A stretch of 64,000 nucleotides of DNA from Musa acuminata AAA Group (Eukaryota; Streptophyta; Magnoliopsida; Zingiberales; Musaceae): NCBI RefSeq assembly GCF_036884655.1, contig NC_088331.1:15839501-15903500 (forward strand), read 5' to 3'. Positions 1 through 12,638 of this stretch are shown here, piece by piece. Position 1 is the stretch's first letter, and every line of letters starts with the position of its first letter. The notes below the pieces were generated by a model. The model did no database searches. It saw only the letters and a program-made list of their open reading frames with translations, and was not told the DNA's origin. The position numbers were made by a program, and so were the translations under genes.

Positions 1-865
1 CTCGCCGGAAGAAGTCTTGACTTATGGACTTTGTAATAGCTTATAAAATGTCTTTAAATTCGTAGTTAGCATGTTAATTAGGGTTAGGATTAGGTATTAA
101 TCCTATAACCCAAGTAGGGGCCAATTGGGCCCGAGTTCGGACTAGTTTGGGCTAAGATTGAAGCCCAACTAGTGGGCTGAAAACACTATAGGCAGTGGCA
201 CTGCTCAGCACTGTCAGGGTTAGAAACTGACAGGCTGTGGCACCGCCACTAACAGGTGGTGGCACCGCCAGCATCGGGAACTCCAAGAGAATTCAAATTT
301 TGGAGCCCAAATTTGAATCCTCTTGAGGCCTATAAATACCCCTCAAATCTCAGCTGAGATGACAACTTTTTGAGCAACAAGTGTTTGAGAGAAAGGCCTT
401 AGAAAAGTCCTTGCTAATCTTGTTTTCAATTTGCTAGTGTTCACCTCTTTCTTTCTTGCTAAAAATCTGTAAGAGAGTGAACCGCTTGTAAAAGAGTTGT
501 AAGAGGGGTATTCACCCTTCCCTTTCAAGAGATTAGCTAGTGGAAGGTGGGAGCCTCATCGAAGAGGGGCCTCACAAGTGGATGTAGGTCATTTGACCGA
601 ACCACTGTAAAATCGGCGTGATCTCTGGTTTGCATTTACTTATTGTCATTTATATTACTGCAAACCATTTGCATTTTAATGCTATACTGCTTTGTCTCCA
701 TCTTACTTATATCTTCAAGTTAAAACGCAATCGAAACGGTTTTAAACAAAAACGTTGCTTTTATCGTACGAAGTTTTCGAAAATTGTTTAAATCGTGAAA
801 AGTTTATCGCACTTCACTGCTGCACTAATTCACCCCCCCCTCTTAGTACCGCTCCGATCCTAACA
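1..865 (+). repeat. SIRE-type LTR, 3' part (cut by window edge)
   Basis: This is the 3' portion of a Sirevirus-type LTR; its start lies outside the window. It has the layout shared by all SIRE-type LTRs here: palindromic GGTGGCACCGCC-like motifs (about 190-270), a TATA box TATAAATA at 331-338, a poly(C) tract near 832-840, and the terminal GATCCTAACA ending at 865. It sits inside the RNase H region of a Tork-like copia element that resumes at 866, so it is the younger of the two. Whether it is a solo LTR or the end of a full element cannot be told from this window. Confidence 0.8.
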
Positions 866-1171
866 TATGGATGAAAAAGTTTCTATAGGAATTGAGCTTG
901 AAACAGGAAGGATATACTGTTTACTGTGACAGTCAGAGCGCCATTCACCTCTCCAAGAATTCAATATACCATTCTAAATCCAAGCATATTGATGTGAGAT
1001 ATCACTGGATTCGTGATGTGCTTGAGTTGAAAGAATTACAGTTGGAAAAAGTGCATACTAGTGAGAATGGTTCAGATATGTTGACAAAGTCTTTGCCTAA
1101 GGAGAAGCTTGAAGCATGTAGGTGAAGAGCGGGCTTGGTACAGCCCACCAAATGAGCTGGAGGGGGAGAAT
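866..1171 (+). pseudogene. Tork-like Ty1-copia RNase H, C-terminal fragment
   Basis: This is the tail of a copia polyprotein. RNase H residues are visible, including the CDSQSAIHLSKN motif followed by SKHIDVRYHWIRD and a DMLTKSLP ending. Together these are the usual C-terminal end of Tork/TNT1-like RNase H. An in-frame TAG lies shortly before the open stretch that starts at 892, so it is not functional. A purine-rich tract (GGAGGGGGAGAA, 1159-1170) follows directly and abuts the LTR at 1172, as expected for a polypurine tract. The 5' part of the element is replaced by the SIRE-type LTR ending at 865. Confidence 0.85.
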
Positions 1172-1841
1172 TGTTGGGTCCAGCCCATACGTGGGCTTGG
1201 ACAATTGGGCTTATTAAGCTCAAATCAATAATTGAAGGTAGAAATTAAAAAAAAAGAGAGATAGGGTTTGGGAGAGGCAGCGTGCGTGTGTGCACAGTGA
1301 ACGTGAGCATGCAGCGAGCGGCGGCGCACAGAGAAAAGAAGAGAGAGAGAGAAAGTAAGGTTTTAGAGTTTTCTGCTTGACGATTGGTGGCAAAACGTTC
1401 TCAGTTTTGACCCAAATTTTATGTGGAGAATCCTTGCAGCAAACTCTACAATCCTAATGGTGTTGATCTACAGTTTACCCTCTCTAAGGTACTTTCCTGC
1501 TATATCCACTTTGTGAGACCTAAAATTTCCTTACGAGGAGATCTATGATCTTGATGTTATTGTGATCCTCTGACTATTCTAGAGAAGATCGATTGTAAAC
1601 CTGTTATCATTACTATTGATAGTGAAAGTTTAAGGTGGACTACGGTCTTGTGGTTTTTCCCATATTGGGTTTTCTACGTTAAAAAGATTTGGTCTCATTG
1701 TGTGATTGATTTTTGCTCTATTATTTATGTTGTGCTGGTTGATATTTTCATTTGGATATCAAGTTGGTATTTTGATGAGGAACCCATTTTGATACACAAA
1801 GAGGGAAAAGAATATTTCGCTTTAATAGGTTTTTCCCAACA
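1172..1841 (+). repeat. Tork-like 3' LTR
   Basis: A 670-bp LTR begins TGTTGGGTCCAGCCCA directly after the polypurine tract and ends TTTTCCCAACA. Related copies lie at 8281-8997 and, truncated, at 30868-31444. The element landed in a SIRE-type LTR: sequence from 1842 continues that LTR at the homologous point. Confidence 0.85.
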
Positions 1842-3295
1842 GAAAATATGTCAAAAGATTGGACATCGAGCCGGAGGATCTGTTGACATATCGATAGAAG
1901 GCTTTGGGCCATAGATTCGGGCATCGGGCCAAGAAGAGCGGATATTGCGCCAAGGATATCGGAGTTGCGGAGTCAACTAACCAATTAGGTAATAGGTCGC
2001 AAGAGAGGACGATGCGTCGAAGAATTGGACAAAGCGTCGAGAGACCAATGACATGCCGGACAACATGATTAATGCTTAGTATTAATTGTCTAGATCGAAG
2101 TATGTTTTACATGTGTAGGATTAACTATGATAGTAAGGTATGAAGCAAAATGAAGTCCCATAATCAAGGACACGATTTCTTTAGGAGTTCGAGAGTTCGT
2201 CGGAAGTCCGGACGTTCGTCGTAAGTTCTGTCAGAACTAGCCGAGAAGTCTCTAAGCTTGCCAGAGAAGCTCATTGGAACTCACCAAGAAAATCATCGTG
2301 AAGTCTAGGAGCTTGCCGGGAGTCCATCGAAACATTGCCGAGAGATCATCGAAAGTTCCCCGGAAGCTTGCCAGATGAAACCAAGACATAGGGACTTGTT
2401 TAGCTTAGCAAATGTCTTATAATTCGTAGTTAGCACGTAATTTGGTTTAGATTTGGGCTAACCCAAGTAGAGGCCAACTAGGCCCATGTAAGAATTATGT
2501 TGGGCCCAATGAAAAGGCTCAAATAGTGCCTCAAGAGGTGAGATCGTTGTGGCATAGTCTCCAAGACTTTGTTAGGTGGTGGTACCGCCCAGATAGCCTT
2601 CGAGAGGCTGCAGGCAATGGCACCACGGTGGTATCGTCCAGTGCAGTGTTAGTGTCAGACTGACACTAGTGGTGGTACCGCTCAACGCAGGCGATGGTAC
2701 CGCCCAATGTAGGCAGTGGTACCGCTCGTGCCCGAGAAACCCGGGATGAGATGTTTTTAGGCTCCAAGATTGAATCAACTTGAAGCCTATAAATGCCCCT
2801 CATCCTTGGTTAAAAAATACAAGCATAGAGAGTTTAAAAGTGAAGAAACGCTGCTACAATCTCTTTAGAAATTCCCTCCTCCACTCTAAGTTTAGAATTC
2901 TGTAAGAGAGGAGTGAGTGCTTATAAGGGTTGTCTCATAAACCTAGTAAAAGGAGAAGAGGGGTATAAGAAGGAGGTTGATCTTCCCTTATTAAAGAAAG
3001 ATCAATAGTGGATACCGGTAGCCTCGACGGAAGAGGAATCAGAGGAGTGGATATAGGTCATGATGACCGAACCACTATAAATCGGTTTGCATTTTACTTT
3101 AAGCAATTTATCCTTACTGCAAACCTCTTTAATAGCTTACTACCTCGATACTTTTTCGTACGCATTCAAGCTATCTTTACGATACCGGTTTTATCGAAAC
3201 AAAACATTTTTGAAGACGTGATTTTACCACTGCACTAATTCACACCCCCCCCCCCCCCCGCCCCCCCTCTCTTAGTGCCGCTCTTGATCCTAACA
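1842..3295 (+). repeat. SIRE-type LTR, 3' part
   Basis: This LTR body continues to the right of the Tork-like insertion and is homologous to the reverse complement of the LTR at 9004-10894. It holds GGTGGTACCGCC-type motifs (about 2575-2735), a TATA-like TATAAATG near 2789, a long C tract (about 3244-3267) and the terminal GATCCTAACA. It is followed by a primer site and a gag start, so it is a 5' LTR rather than a solo LTR. Confidence 0.85.
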
Positions 3296-3297
3296 AT

Positions 3298-3309
3298 TAG
3301 TATCAGAGC
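3298..3309 (+). other. Primer-binding site (initiator Met tRNA type)
   Basis: TAGTATCAGAGC lies 2 bp after the LTR end and differs by one base from TGGTATCAGAGC, the complement of the 3' end of plant initiator methionine tRNA. This marks the LTR ending at 3295 as a 5' LTR. Confidence 0.8.
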
Positions 3310-3345
3310 CCTATGATTTCTCAATTGGTTTAACACCTAAGAGAA

Positions 3346-4043
3346 ATGTCTTTTTTCGGCTTTCAAGAGGGTCACTCTCTCATTCATCCACCGTTTTTCA
3401 ATGGGATGGACTACACATATTGGAAAACTTGAATAAGAGTTTTCCAATATGTCCTAAAGATGATTGAGTAGATAGAGAAACTCACAGGTCTAAGAATGAT
3501 CCTAAAGGATAACCTGTGTATGGATCTTGTGCTTCAGTCCTTACCATATTCCTTTTCACAGTTCATAAAGAATTTTAATATGAACAAGCTTGAGGTGACT
3601 TTCCTAGAGCTTCTTAATATGTTGAGAGAGGTAGAGAGTACTATCAAGAAAGAGAAGTCAGTTCTCTACACTAGTGAGACAAAAAAGAAAAGGAAAGCAG
3701 AAAAGTCCTTTAAGAAGGGCAAGGGCAAGGGCAGACTAGGTAAAGCAAAAGTTGCTAAGAAAGACCCGGCAAAGGATAAAGGTCAGTGCTTCCACTACGG
3801 CAAAGATGGGCACTGGAAGAGGAATTACAAAGAGTACCTTGCAGAGAGGGCAAAACAGAAGCTTGGAGAAACTTCAGGTACATTCATGATCAGTCTCCAT
3901 TTGTTAGACTCTTATGATAACACATAGGTATTGGATACTAGTAGTACTTATCAAATTTATAATTCGTTGTAGGATATGGTAAGACCTAAGATATTGGCGA
4001 GAGACGAGATGGACCTCAAGATGGGCAATGGAGCAAAATTTAG
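3346..4043 (+). pseudogene. Chimeric copia gag/protease remnant
   Basis: The reading starts with an ATG in SIRE gag context (QEGHS, then DYTYWKT) but within about 35 codons switches to a different copia gag. From about 3496 the open stretch is 143 codons. It has a lysine-rich block and a degraded zinc knuckle in which the second cysteine is a tyrosine (CFHYGKDGH) and the fourth is also lost. After a stop at 3925-3927 a protease-like region follows (LDTSSTYQIYN in place of an LDTGS motif), then a copia-C LTR piece. The second part is closely related to 53480-54060. It is dead, with stops in both parts. The junction is discussed in the findings. Confidence 0.75.
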
Positions 4044-4833
4044 GTAATTATGGATAGATAGGTCCAATGAATTGGATTCTTCTATATCATCTAGGGACTA
4101 CAACGTAGTGGCCTAATACGTCCGTAGTCGATGAGTTGAGTGAATTATTATGGAGATAATAATTCGTTGAGCCAAAAAGAGTTTTGATAGATTTGACTCA
4201 CGGCTAACTCGATATTGGACTTAGAGGATCACACATATATGGTAAGCATTACAATATGTAGAGGTTCGGATATGAGATATCCATCAGAGCACCTATCTTA
4301 TTGGATATCCAATAAGCCCCTAAATTATTGGATCATATGGATGAGATCTAATAAGAACCCATAAGAGATTATTAAATAGAGATTAATTAATCTAACAGGC
4401 TTAGGTAGTTGGATGGAGATCCAATACTCAATAGGGGATGATCCATTATGATTAAGTTGATAGGGGACCTATATAAATAGGAGGGAATCAGTGGTTCATA
4501 GGCTAGAGTCTTTCTCTTGCCTCTCCTATTCTCCTCCCCCTCTCTACCTCAAAGCAGGCCTGGAGTTTTGAGGAGCATCGTCACAGCCCTACTGTGTGGA
4601 TCACCACAAGAGAGGAGGACACTTAACCTCCTTCACCCTCTCTTTGAGATATGTAGGGATTCAGGGATATACGATCTCCCTAGGTAACACAATCCATCTC
4701 ACACGTAGTTTTCTGTTTCGTAAATTTTTATGCACCAATCTTCGCACGATGATGAACATATCTTTACGAATTGGAGATTTTATTTTATGTTCTTCCGCTG
4801 CGTATTTGATGTTGCCCCCAAGATTTCCCAACA
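4044..4833 (+). repeat. Copia-C LTR, 3' part
   Basis: This is homologous to 44540-45433 and to the reverse complement of 49586-50400, and ends ATTTCCCAACA at 4833. It joins protease-like sequence directly on its left, without a polypurine tract, so a deletion or recombination removed most of the internal region. Confidence 0.75.
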
Positions 4834-5311
4834 CTTACAATACTTTCTCCTTTTCACAAGTTTAGGAGACAATCCTTACAAACCCCATACCTCTTCTTGA
4901 ATGATTACAAAACTAGAAAGGGATAAGGAGGACACTTAGCAATTTTATAACCCAAAATCTTAAGATTTTTTTTTCATATTTTTGTGCATTTTTCATGCAA
5001 AAAAGAGTGGGGTATTTATAGGCCCAAATAGCTTCGAAAATGGAGCTAAAAAGTGTCTCATCCTGGGTTTTCAGGGTACTAGTGGTACCACCGCCTAGAC
5101 CACTTGGGAGGCTAAGCCTCAAGCGGTTCCAATAGCAAAAAAGAGTGGGGTATTTATAGGCCCCAATAGCCTTCGACGAACTCCGGACGAACTTCTGGCT
5201 AGCCTTCAGCGAACTTCTGGTGACCTCTTGATGCATCGCCCGATCCTTCGGTATATCCCTCGATTCATCCAGCTCGGTGCCTGATCATTGACTCTGGCCC
5301 AACTTCGATTC
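4834..5311 (-). repeat. SIRE-type LTR (minus), left piece
   Basis: This is reverse-oriented SIRE-type LTR sequence with a reversed TATA region (near 5015) and GC-rich motifs. Its left end is cut by the copia-C LTR and its right end by the chromovirus at 5312. The missing start of the LTR reappears at 13656-13778. Confidence 0.7.
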
Positions 5312-5709
5312 TATTAGAACTCTTATGGATTCTAAGCTTGGGGTTGATCTCTTTAGGGGATCGGCCTCCTTGGAACTCTATAGGGGTTCCTTCCTCTATG
5401 TTGCTACTCAAAGGCTGCTAAAAAGATTCATCTATTCCTTGTCAAAAGATGATAAATATATGACTATTTATAGGGCTTCTAAACCCCAACTCCTAATAGG
5501 ACTCCTATTTCTAACCAACTCCTAATAGGACTCCTACTCAAGACTCTTACTTCTAACCAACTCCTAATGCTTCTCTAAGAAGCAACCTCTAAACTAATCC
5601 TAACCTTAGCCGGCCTCTTCATCTCTTTAATAAGGGTCAGCTTGGTAGGTTTTACATGAATACCTCTTTCAATGAAACTTAATTAGGACTCTCCTAGCTA
5701 GAGTCCTCA
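5312..5709 (-). repeat. Chromovirus 3' LTR
   Basis: This LTR is homologous to 13244-13655. The first dinucleotide on this strand is TA instead of TG. The inner edge at 5709 adjoins a purine-rich tract on the minus strand (GAAGAAGGTGGGT), the expected polypurine tract. Confidence 0.8.
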
Positions 5710-8275
5710 TAGACCCACCTTCTTCAAATCAGCCTTATCCTCGAGGCTAACGATTCATAAATTCTGGGAATTTGATCTTCAAGTCATCATATTTCTCCCA
5801 AGTGGCATCTTCTGCTGGAAGGTTTACTCACTGTATTAGCACTTCAGTAGTGGGTCGTCATCGTTGATTCATGATCCGTCAATCAATAATGGCACTCGAT
5901 GGGTCTAGATTTCTCCTTGGGTAGTCATACTTGGTAGATAGCTTTGGGCTATCTCATTTTTTCCCAGCTTGAGCTTTAAACATGACACATGGAAGACTGG
6001 ATAGATTCGAGAGCTGGCAGGTAAGTCTAATCTATATGCTACCACTCTGATGCACTCCAAAATTTGATAGGGTTCATAGAATCAAGGTGAAAGCTTCATA
6101 GATGTTCTGGTCTGGATTGATGTTTGCTTGTATGGCTACAGTCGTAGGAAGATCCAAACACCTATTAAAAATTCTCTTTCGCCTTTATGTTGATCATATT
6201 ATTGTTTCATCCTTGCTTGAGCTATAGTGAGATTATCTTTTAGTAACTTGAACATTTTATCTTTGTCCTGTAGTTCCTTGTTTGCTTGTTCTACTTTAGA
6301 GATGCCCAACACGTATTTTGGGATCATAGGGGGAGGTCGGTCATACATAGCCTCACATGGAGTATATTTTGTGGATGAATAATAAGTTATATTATACCAC
6401 CACTTAACCCAGGGAAGTCACTTTGTCCACTCTTTAGGCCGGTCATTGGTGAAGCATATGAGGTTATCTCTAAGCACCTATTCACTACTTCAGTCTGGCC
6501 GTCGGTTTGTGGGTGATACGTCGTACTCATTTTCAATTTAGTGCCCTACATCTAGAATAACTCTGTCCAAAATATGCTTGTGAAGACCCTATCACGATCA
6601 CTTATAATATATCTTGACATCCCATGTAATTTTATAATATTATCCATAAAGATTCAAGCAATACTAGAAGTAGTGTAGAGATTACAAACAGCACAAAAGT
6701 GAGCATACTTTGTAAGACGATCAATCACGACAAAAATGGTACCTTTTCCTTGTGATAAGGGAAGCCCATCGATGAAGTCCATTGATATATCAATCCATAT
6801 TGAGTTTGGGATGGGTAAAGGTTGTAGCTTTCCTAGACTTGCCACTGTCTCGCCTTTATGCAATTGACATACATCACATTATACCACAAATTTAACAATA
6901 ATATTTTTCATCCCTACCTAATAAAACTTTTGCTTAATTCTCTTATAGGTTCTAAGGAACCCAGAGTGCTTGGCCACATGTGTAGAATACATCTCTTGGA
7001 GAATGGTCTTTATGCAAGTAGAATTTGGCATAAGCATAATGCGTTCCTTATAGCATAATTCTTTTGAGTCCTAACTGTAGTGAGCCATAGAGCTTAGTGT
7101 TTTCTCTAATTTTTTTATGATCTTACTAGTCTCCGAATCTTCCTACCATTCCCTCTTAATATCCTCCAAGAAGTCACTAGTCGAAAATAAAATGACTAAA
7201 AATTCAGCTTGCTCAGGTAGCCACGAAAGCACATCTATAACAACATTCTCTTTCCCTTTTTTTAAAGTTATTTTACAATCATATCCAAGAAGCTATGTTA
7301 CCTATTTTTGTTGCTCAAGGGAAGATATCTTCTGTTCTAAGAAATATTTTAGGCTTTTATGGTTGATCTTGATTCCAAAGCATCGCCCGATCTAGTACGG
7401 TCTCCATTTGGTCACCATATGCACAATCATGGGCATCTCCTTGTCGTAAATAGTCATCCTAAGATGAAAAGGAGATAATACCTTATTGGTATAAGTGAGG
7501 GGGCAGCCATCTTGCATTAGTACAATACCAATTCCGACTCCGGAAGCATTGACTTCAATAACAAAAGTTTTGCTGAAGTCGGGTAGCGCTAGTACGGGTG
7601 TTGTTGTCATTGTGGCTTTAAGTTTGTCAAAGGCGGTGGTGGCTTTGTCCAACCATTGGAAAGCATATTTTTTTAGTAAAGAAGTAAAGGGTGCACTGAT
7701 CTTTCCATAGTTTTTCATGAACTTACGGTAGTAGCCTATTAAACCGAGAAAGTCATATAGCGATTTTATGTTCCTCGGGGTCGACCAGTTCTACATTGCT
7801 TCAATTTTAGAGAGATCCATTGTCACACCTTCCTTTGATATGATATGCCCAAGATATTCCATCTTCTGTTGAAGAAAGTTGTACTTTGATTTTTTAACAA
7901 AAAGAATATGTTATCGTAAAATCGTCAAAACAAGTCATAAGTGCTGAAAATGACTTCCAAGAGAAGGGCTATAAATAAGAATATCATTGAAGAACACTAG
8001 CACAAACTTATGAAGATAATTCTAGAAAATATCATTCATAAGGCTTTGAAATGTGGAGTATTGGTGAGACCAAAGGGCATTACCAAAAATTTGTAGTGGT
8101 CGTTATGTATTCGAAAGATTATTTTCGATATGTCTTCTTCGCACACTCGTATTTAATGATACCCAGATCGAAGGTCTAGCTTTATGAAGACTCATGCTTC
8201 CTTTAATTCATCAAGTAATTTATCTACTACTATAATAGGGTATTTGTCCTTGATGTTTATGCCGTTAAGAGCTCG
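5710..8275 (-). pseudogene. Chromovirus RT (distal part), RNase H, integrase, chromodomain
   Basis: Read on the minus strand. Just left of the insertion at 8281 the RT resumes with RALNGI and KLDLRSGYH motifs. The RT catalytic motif near 7990 reads FFND where FVDD or YVDD is expected, so the first catalytic aspartate is lost. RNase H is open at 7392-7718 (FVIEVNASG, with the first catalytic Asp replaced by Asn). Integrase core sequence (WIDISMDFIDGLP, then VVIDRLTKYAHF) lies at 6654-6863. A C-terminal AYRLDLP...PVFHVS region (about 5960-6050) and a chromodomain-like EDATWE motif (about 5800) complete the usual order. Multiple stops make it a pseudogene. Confidence 0.8.
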
Positions 8276-8280
8276 ATAAT

Positions 8281-8997
8281 TGTTGGGTCCAGCCCATATG
8301 TGGGCTTGGACTAATGATTTAGGCTATAAGCCCAAATCTGATTTATCAACAATTAAAAAGAAAAGGCATATAGTTGAGGGAAACGAGAGAGCAGAGAAGC
8401 GAGAGAGCATGTAACGAGCGATGACGGCACACAGTGATAGAAAAGAACATAGAGAAAGAGGAGAGAGAAAAATTAGGATCTTGAGTATTTTTGCTTGAGG
8501 ATCAGTAGCCAAACGTTATCAGTTTTGGCCTAAATTATATTTGGAGAATCCTTGCAGCAAGCTCTACATTTCTAACGGTGCTAATATGCAGTTTACCCTT
8601 TCTGATGTACTTTCCTATGATACTCACTTTGTGAGACCAAAAATTCTCTTATTAATGAGATTCATCCATATGATGATGATATGCTGTTCTTGAGCCAAGA
8701 TATATGGTCTTGATGTTATTATGATCCTCTTTTATTTTAGAGAAGACTTATTGTAAGCCTGTTATCATTATTGGTGATAGTGGAAGTTAGAAGTGGACTA
8801 CGATCTCGTGGTTTTTCCCGTATTGGGTTTTTCATGTTAAAAATCTGGTCTCACTATGTGATTGATTTATTGCTCTACTATTTATACTATTCTAGTTAAT
8901 ATGTGCTTTTGATAACAAGTTGGTATTTTGATGAGGAACTCATTTTGATACACAAAGAGGGAAAGAGTTATTCCGCTTTAACAAGTTTTTCCTAATA
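8281..8997 (+). repeat. Tork-like solo LTR inside chromovirus RT
   Basis: This is a 717-bp LTR starting TGTTGGGTCC and ending CCTAATA (probably from CCTAACA). Bases before it are ATAAT (8276-8280) and after it GTAAT (8998-9002), a 5-bp duplication with one mismatch. No internal region is present, so this is a solo LTR. It interrupts the RT just before the conserved DYRALN motif. Confidence 0.8.
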
Positions 8998-9003
8998 GTA
9001 ATA

Positions 9004-10894
9004 TGTTAGGATTAAGAGCACTAAGAGGGGGGGGGGGGTGAATTAGTGCAGCGAAAAACTTTCGATGATTTAAAACTATGTTCGTACGATAAAGACGATT
9101 TCGGTAAGAAAGCCGATTTGGAAATTACTTTAACTTAAGATTAAGCGAGATACAGTTAAAGTAAAGATATAGAGGCAGTTTGCAGTTAAGATAGAGAACA
9201 GAATGTAAGTGCAAACAGAAATACGATGTTCGTACGATAAAAGCGATTTCAGTATGAAAGTCGATTTGGAAATTACTTTAGCTTAAGATTAGGCAAAGTG
9301 CAGTTAAAGTAAAGCTATGGAGGTAGTTTGCAATTAAGATAGAGAACATAATGTCAATGCAAACCGAGATTTAGAGTGGTTCGATCAATCTTGACCTACA
9401 TCCACTTTTGGCTTCCTCCTCCGATGAGGTCATCGACATCCACTAGAGGCTTTCCTTCAATAAGCGAAGGCCAACCACCCTTTTATAGTTTCACTCCTTT
9501 TGATGGGCGTAGGAGACAACCCTTACAGAATTTTCACTCCTCTCTTGAATGATCAAAACTTGGTAGAAAAGAGGGAGGAGAACTTTTGGCCTTTACAACA
9601 CTTTTGAGCTCTAAAATCACAGAGTAAGATTGGATTTTCGGTGTTTTTTGATTTTTTTTCGGTACCCTTTCATTGTTGTATAGGTGGAGTATTTATAGGC
9701 CCCAATCCAATTTGAATTCTGAGCTCAAAACTGTCATTTCCTGGAATTCCGGGATCTGACGATTCCACCGCCTGATTGGGGCGGTTGTATCGCCTGGTAG
9801 AGCTTGAAGATTGAGCCTCTGAGCGGTGCCACCGCCTGACAAGGGTAGTTCCACTGCTTGGCAGAGCTCGGAGACCGAGCTCCTAGGCGATACCACCGCC
9901 TAACAGGGGCGGTTCCACCGTTTGGTAGAGCTCGGAGACTAAGCTCCTAGGCGGTGCCACCTCCTGTTAGGGGCGGTTCCACTACCCAGCTTTCCTGGGA
10001 GTATCAACTCTTAGGCAGTGCCATCGCCGACCCAAGCATTGCCACCGCAGGCCAGGAAATCTGGGTCCGAATGGGCTGATCCATTCGGCCCAATCTGGGT
10101 CTGTCAAGGTTCCAATTGCCCCAAGATTAAGTTAATGGGATCACCTCCCATTTCTAACTTAATCAATATGCTAACTATGATATATCTTAAGCCATTCACT
10201 GCAACTTGCTCCGGTATGTTAATCGCTTCTTCCGGCGAGCTTCCGGCAATCTTCCGGCGAACCTTCGACGATGCTCCTGCGGACTTCTGGTAAACTCCTG
10301 GACTTGCGACTATCCACTTGGCGAGTTCCGACGAGCTTCTTTGGCAAGCTCCTGGACTTCTCGGATTTGTTCCCGCAGAACCTTTGACGATAGTCTAGAC
10401 TTCCGTTGAACTCTCGAACCTCCAATGTGATCATAGTTTTGACTCCGGTGCAACTCCTACTGCATGTCTTACTTTCATCATAGTTAATCGTGCATATGTA
10501 AAACAAACTTCGATCTAGACAATTAATACTAAGCATTAATCAAGTTGTCCGGCACGTCATTGGTCTTTCGACGCTTCGTCCAATTCTTCGACGCATCGTC
10601 CTCTCTTGCAGCTTGTTGCCCAATCGGCTAGTCGACTCCGCAACTCCGATCTCCTTGGCACAATATCCACTCTTCTTAGCCTGATGCTCGAATCCATGGC
10701 CTGAAGCCTTCTGTCGATACGTCGACCGATCCACTGGCCCGATGTCCAATCTTCCGACATGTTCCTCCAGCCCAACATGATTTTTCCTGCTTTAATTGTC
10801 TCATCCTGATCAAAGTATCCTACGTCACTCAAAATGCAGATTAACTCATAAACACATATCAAGTAGTTTCATCATCAAAATATAAGATTCAACA
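9004..10894 (-). repeat. SIRE-type solo LTR (minus), 1.9 kb
   Basis: This is a complete reverse-oriented LTR, TGTTAGGATT...ATTCAACA on the + strand. It has the poly(C) tract (poly(G) at about 9029-9039), a reversed TATA box near 9690, and GGCGGTTCCACCGCC-type palindromes at 9760-9990. Flanks are TAATA (8999-9003) and TAATC (10895-10899), a duplication with one mismatch. It landed at the right border of the Tork-like solo LTR. Confidence 0.85.
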
Positions 10895-10899
10895 TAATC

Positions 10900-12638
10900 A
10901 ACGCACATTCGCCATGTTCCGTCCTTTCATACGAGGAGCACCAGTAAAGAGTAGGGGTTGCAACTTAGCCAAATAACTCCTTTTCGAGCATCTCTTTTAT
11001 AATCCTTTCTATTTTATCCTTCTGGAGATATGGATATCGATATTGCCGAGTATTTGCTATAGGCTTGCTTAGAAGAATCGATATATAATGATCATGCTGA
11101 CGAGTATGAGATAGGTTGCACTGTTCATTAAATATATCTGAAAATTTAGCAAGCAAAGGAAGTAGGTTTAGGTCTTCAAATTCTATTGGCTCTCCCTTAG
11201 TTTGCTGCTTAAGTTGTACCAAAAAGTTGATGCATGCTTTGTGCAAAACCTTCTCCATTTGTTGTGTGCAAATCGTCGTTACATCGCCCCCATGTTTCTC
11301 ATGTAGTATCACATGTTTCCCCTTATTATAAAATTTCATAATTAGTTTCATAAAGTTCCAGGAAATATCACCTAATATTGTCAGCCATTCGATGCTGAGC
11401 ATGGACTCATAATCATCAAGAGAGAGGAGGAAGAAATATACAATTATCTCTTAGTCCTACAGCAATAGTTTCACCCACAAGCACCTATGACCACACTTCA
11501 AAATTCGTCCGTCGGTGACCTTAACATCAAAGCTGCTACAATTCTCAATAGGTAAGGCCATCTAGACAGCAACCTTACTGTTCATAAAATTATTAGTGCT
11601 CTCAATGTCAATAAGAACTGTGATAGGTTGTTGCTTTAGAAGTCCTCCCACTTTCATTGTTTGCGGGTTCGTATAACCGACAAGGGCATGTATCGTAATA
11701 TCAACCAACTATTGTTCCTCATCCATGACCTCTTCCTCATACTCCTAGACCTCCTCCTTCATGTCTTCAAGAGCTTTAATTAGCAGGAGGTGGCCCCTTT
11801 TGCAGCGATGATCATGGTTCCATGGCTCGTCGCAATGCCAACAAAGACCCTTTGCTGATTGATCACGTAGTTCTTCTCTTAACAATTTTTTTTATAGCGA
11901 AGGATGGTTGGGAGTAGAAGGAGGTTTATATGTCATGGGCCTAGGAGAGGTTCTCATCCTCCGTGCATCTTGGTTGAGCCGTTCTTTTTGTATTCGGGTG
12001 AAAGAAATCACAACTGTCACGGTACGGGGCTGCCATGCCTTAACTTCCCCTTTTATCTTTGGCTTGAGTCCTTCAATGAATGTTCCTAACAATTGATGGT
12101 CAGTCTAATCATGAGCAAGGTAAGATAGCTTCTCAAACCTGGTTTGGTACTCTTAAATCGTAGAGGATTGTCGAATTTTTATAAGTTGGCCATCGATATT
12201 TTCATACTTCATAGGTCTGAAATGATTCAACAGTGTGTTCTTAAATTGATTCTATGTCGGAGCCCAATGATTGTATTCTAGCCAATTATACCATTGAATA
12301 GTATCTCCTTCAAGGTGGAGGATAGCAATTTCCACCATAGCATCATCCGATGTTCGGTAGTAGTGAAAGTAACATTCAGCGGGCGAACTCCATCCCACCA
12401 GGTCTCCTTCTTCCCATTGTGGGAAGTCCACCCTCATGCGTAGCTAAAGCATGTCCAAGGGCTGTCCCTCCTTCTCTGGAGGTCTCTTTGAACTCTCTCG
12501 TCATTGAAATTTGGTTGGACTCAGCAGTTGTCCAATTCTGAATTCTGCAAACAAAGCATGCAATTTGTCCTCCAAGCGCGATTCAATCCAAGATTCCAAT
12601 GCTTCAAATTTGGCATCAATTGGATCTTGAGAAGCCAT
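10900..12638 (-). pseudogene. Chromovirus gag, protease and proximal RT
   Basis: Minus strand. The likely gag start is the ATG at 12638 (MASQDPIDAKFEALE). A CCHC zinc knuckle (CWHCDEPWNHDHRC) lies at about 11800-11845. A protease-like VLIDIESTNNF stretch (in place of DTGATHNF) is near 11600. An open stretch of 145 codons at 10965-11402 covers the protease-RT linker and the start of RT (YRYPYLQKDKIERIIKEML). Joined across the two nested LTRs, the reading continues at 8275. Several stops are present. Confidence 0.8.
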
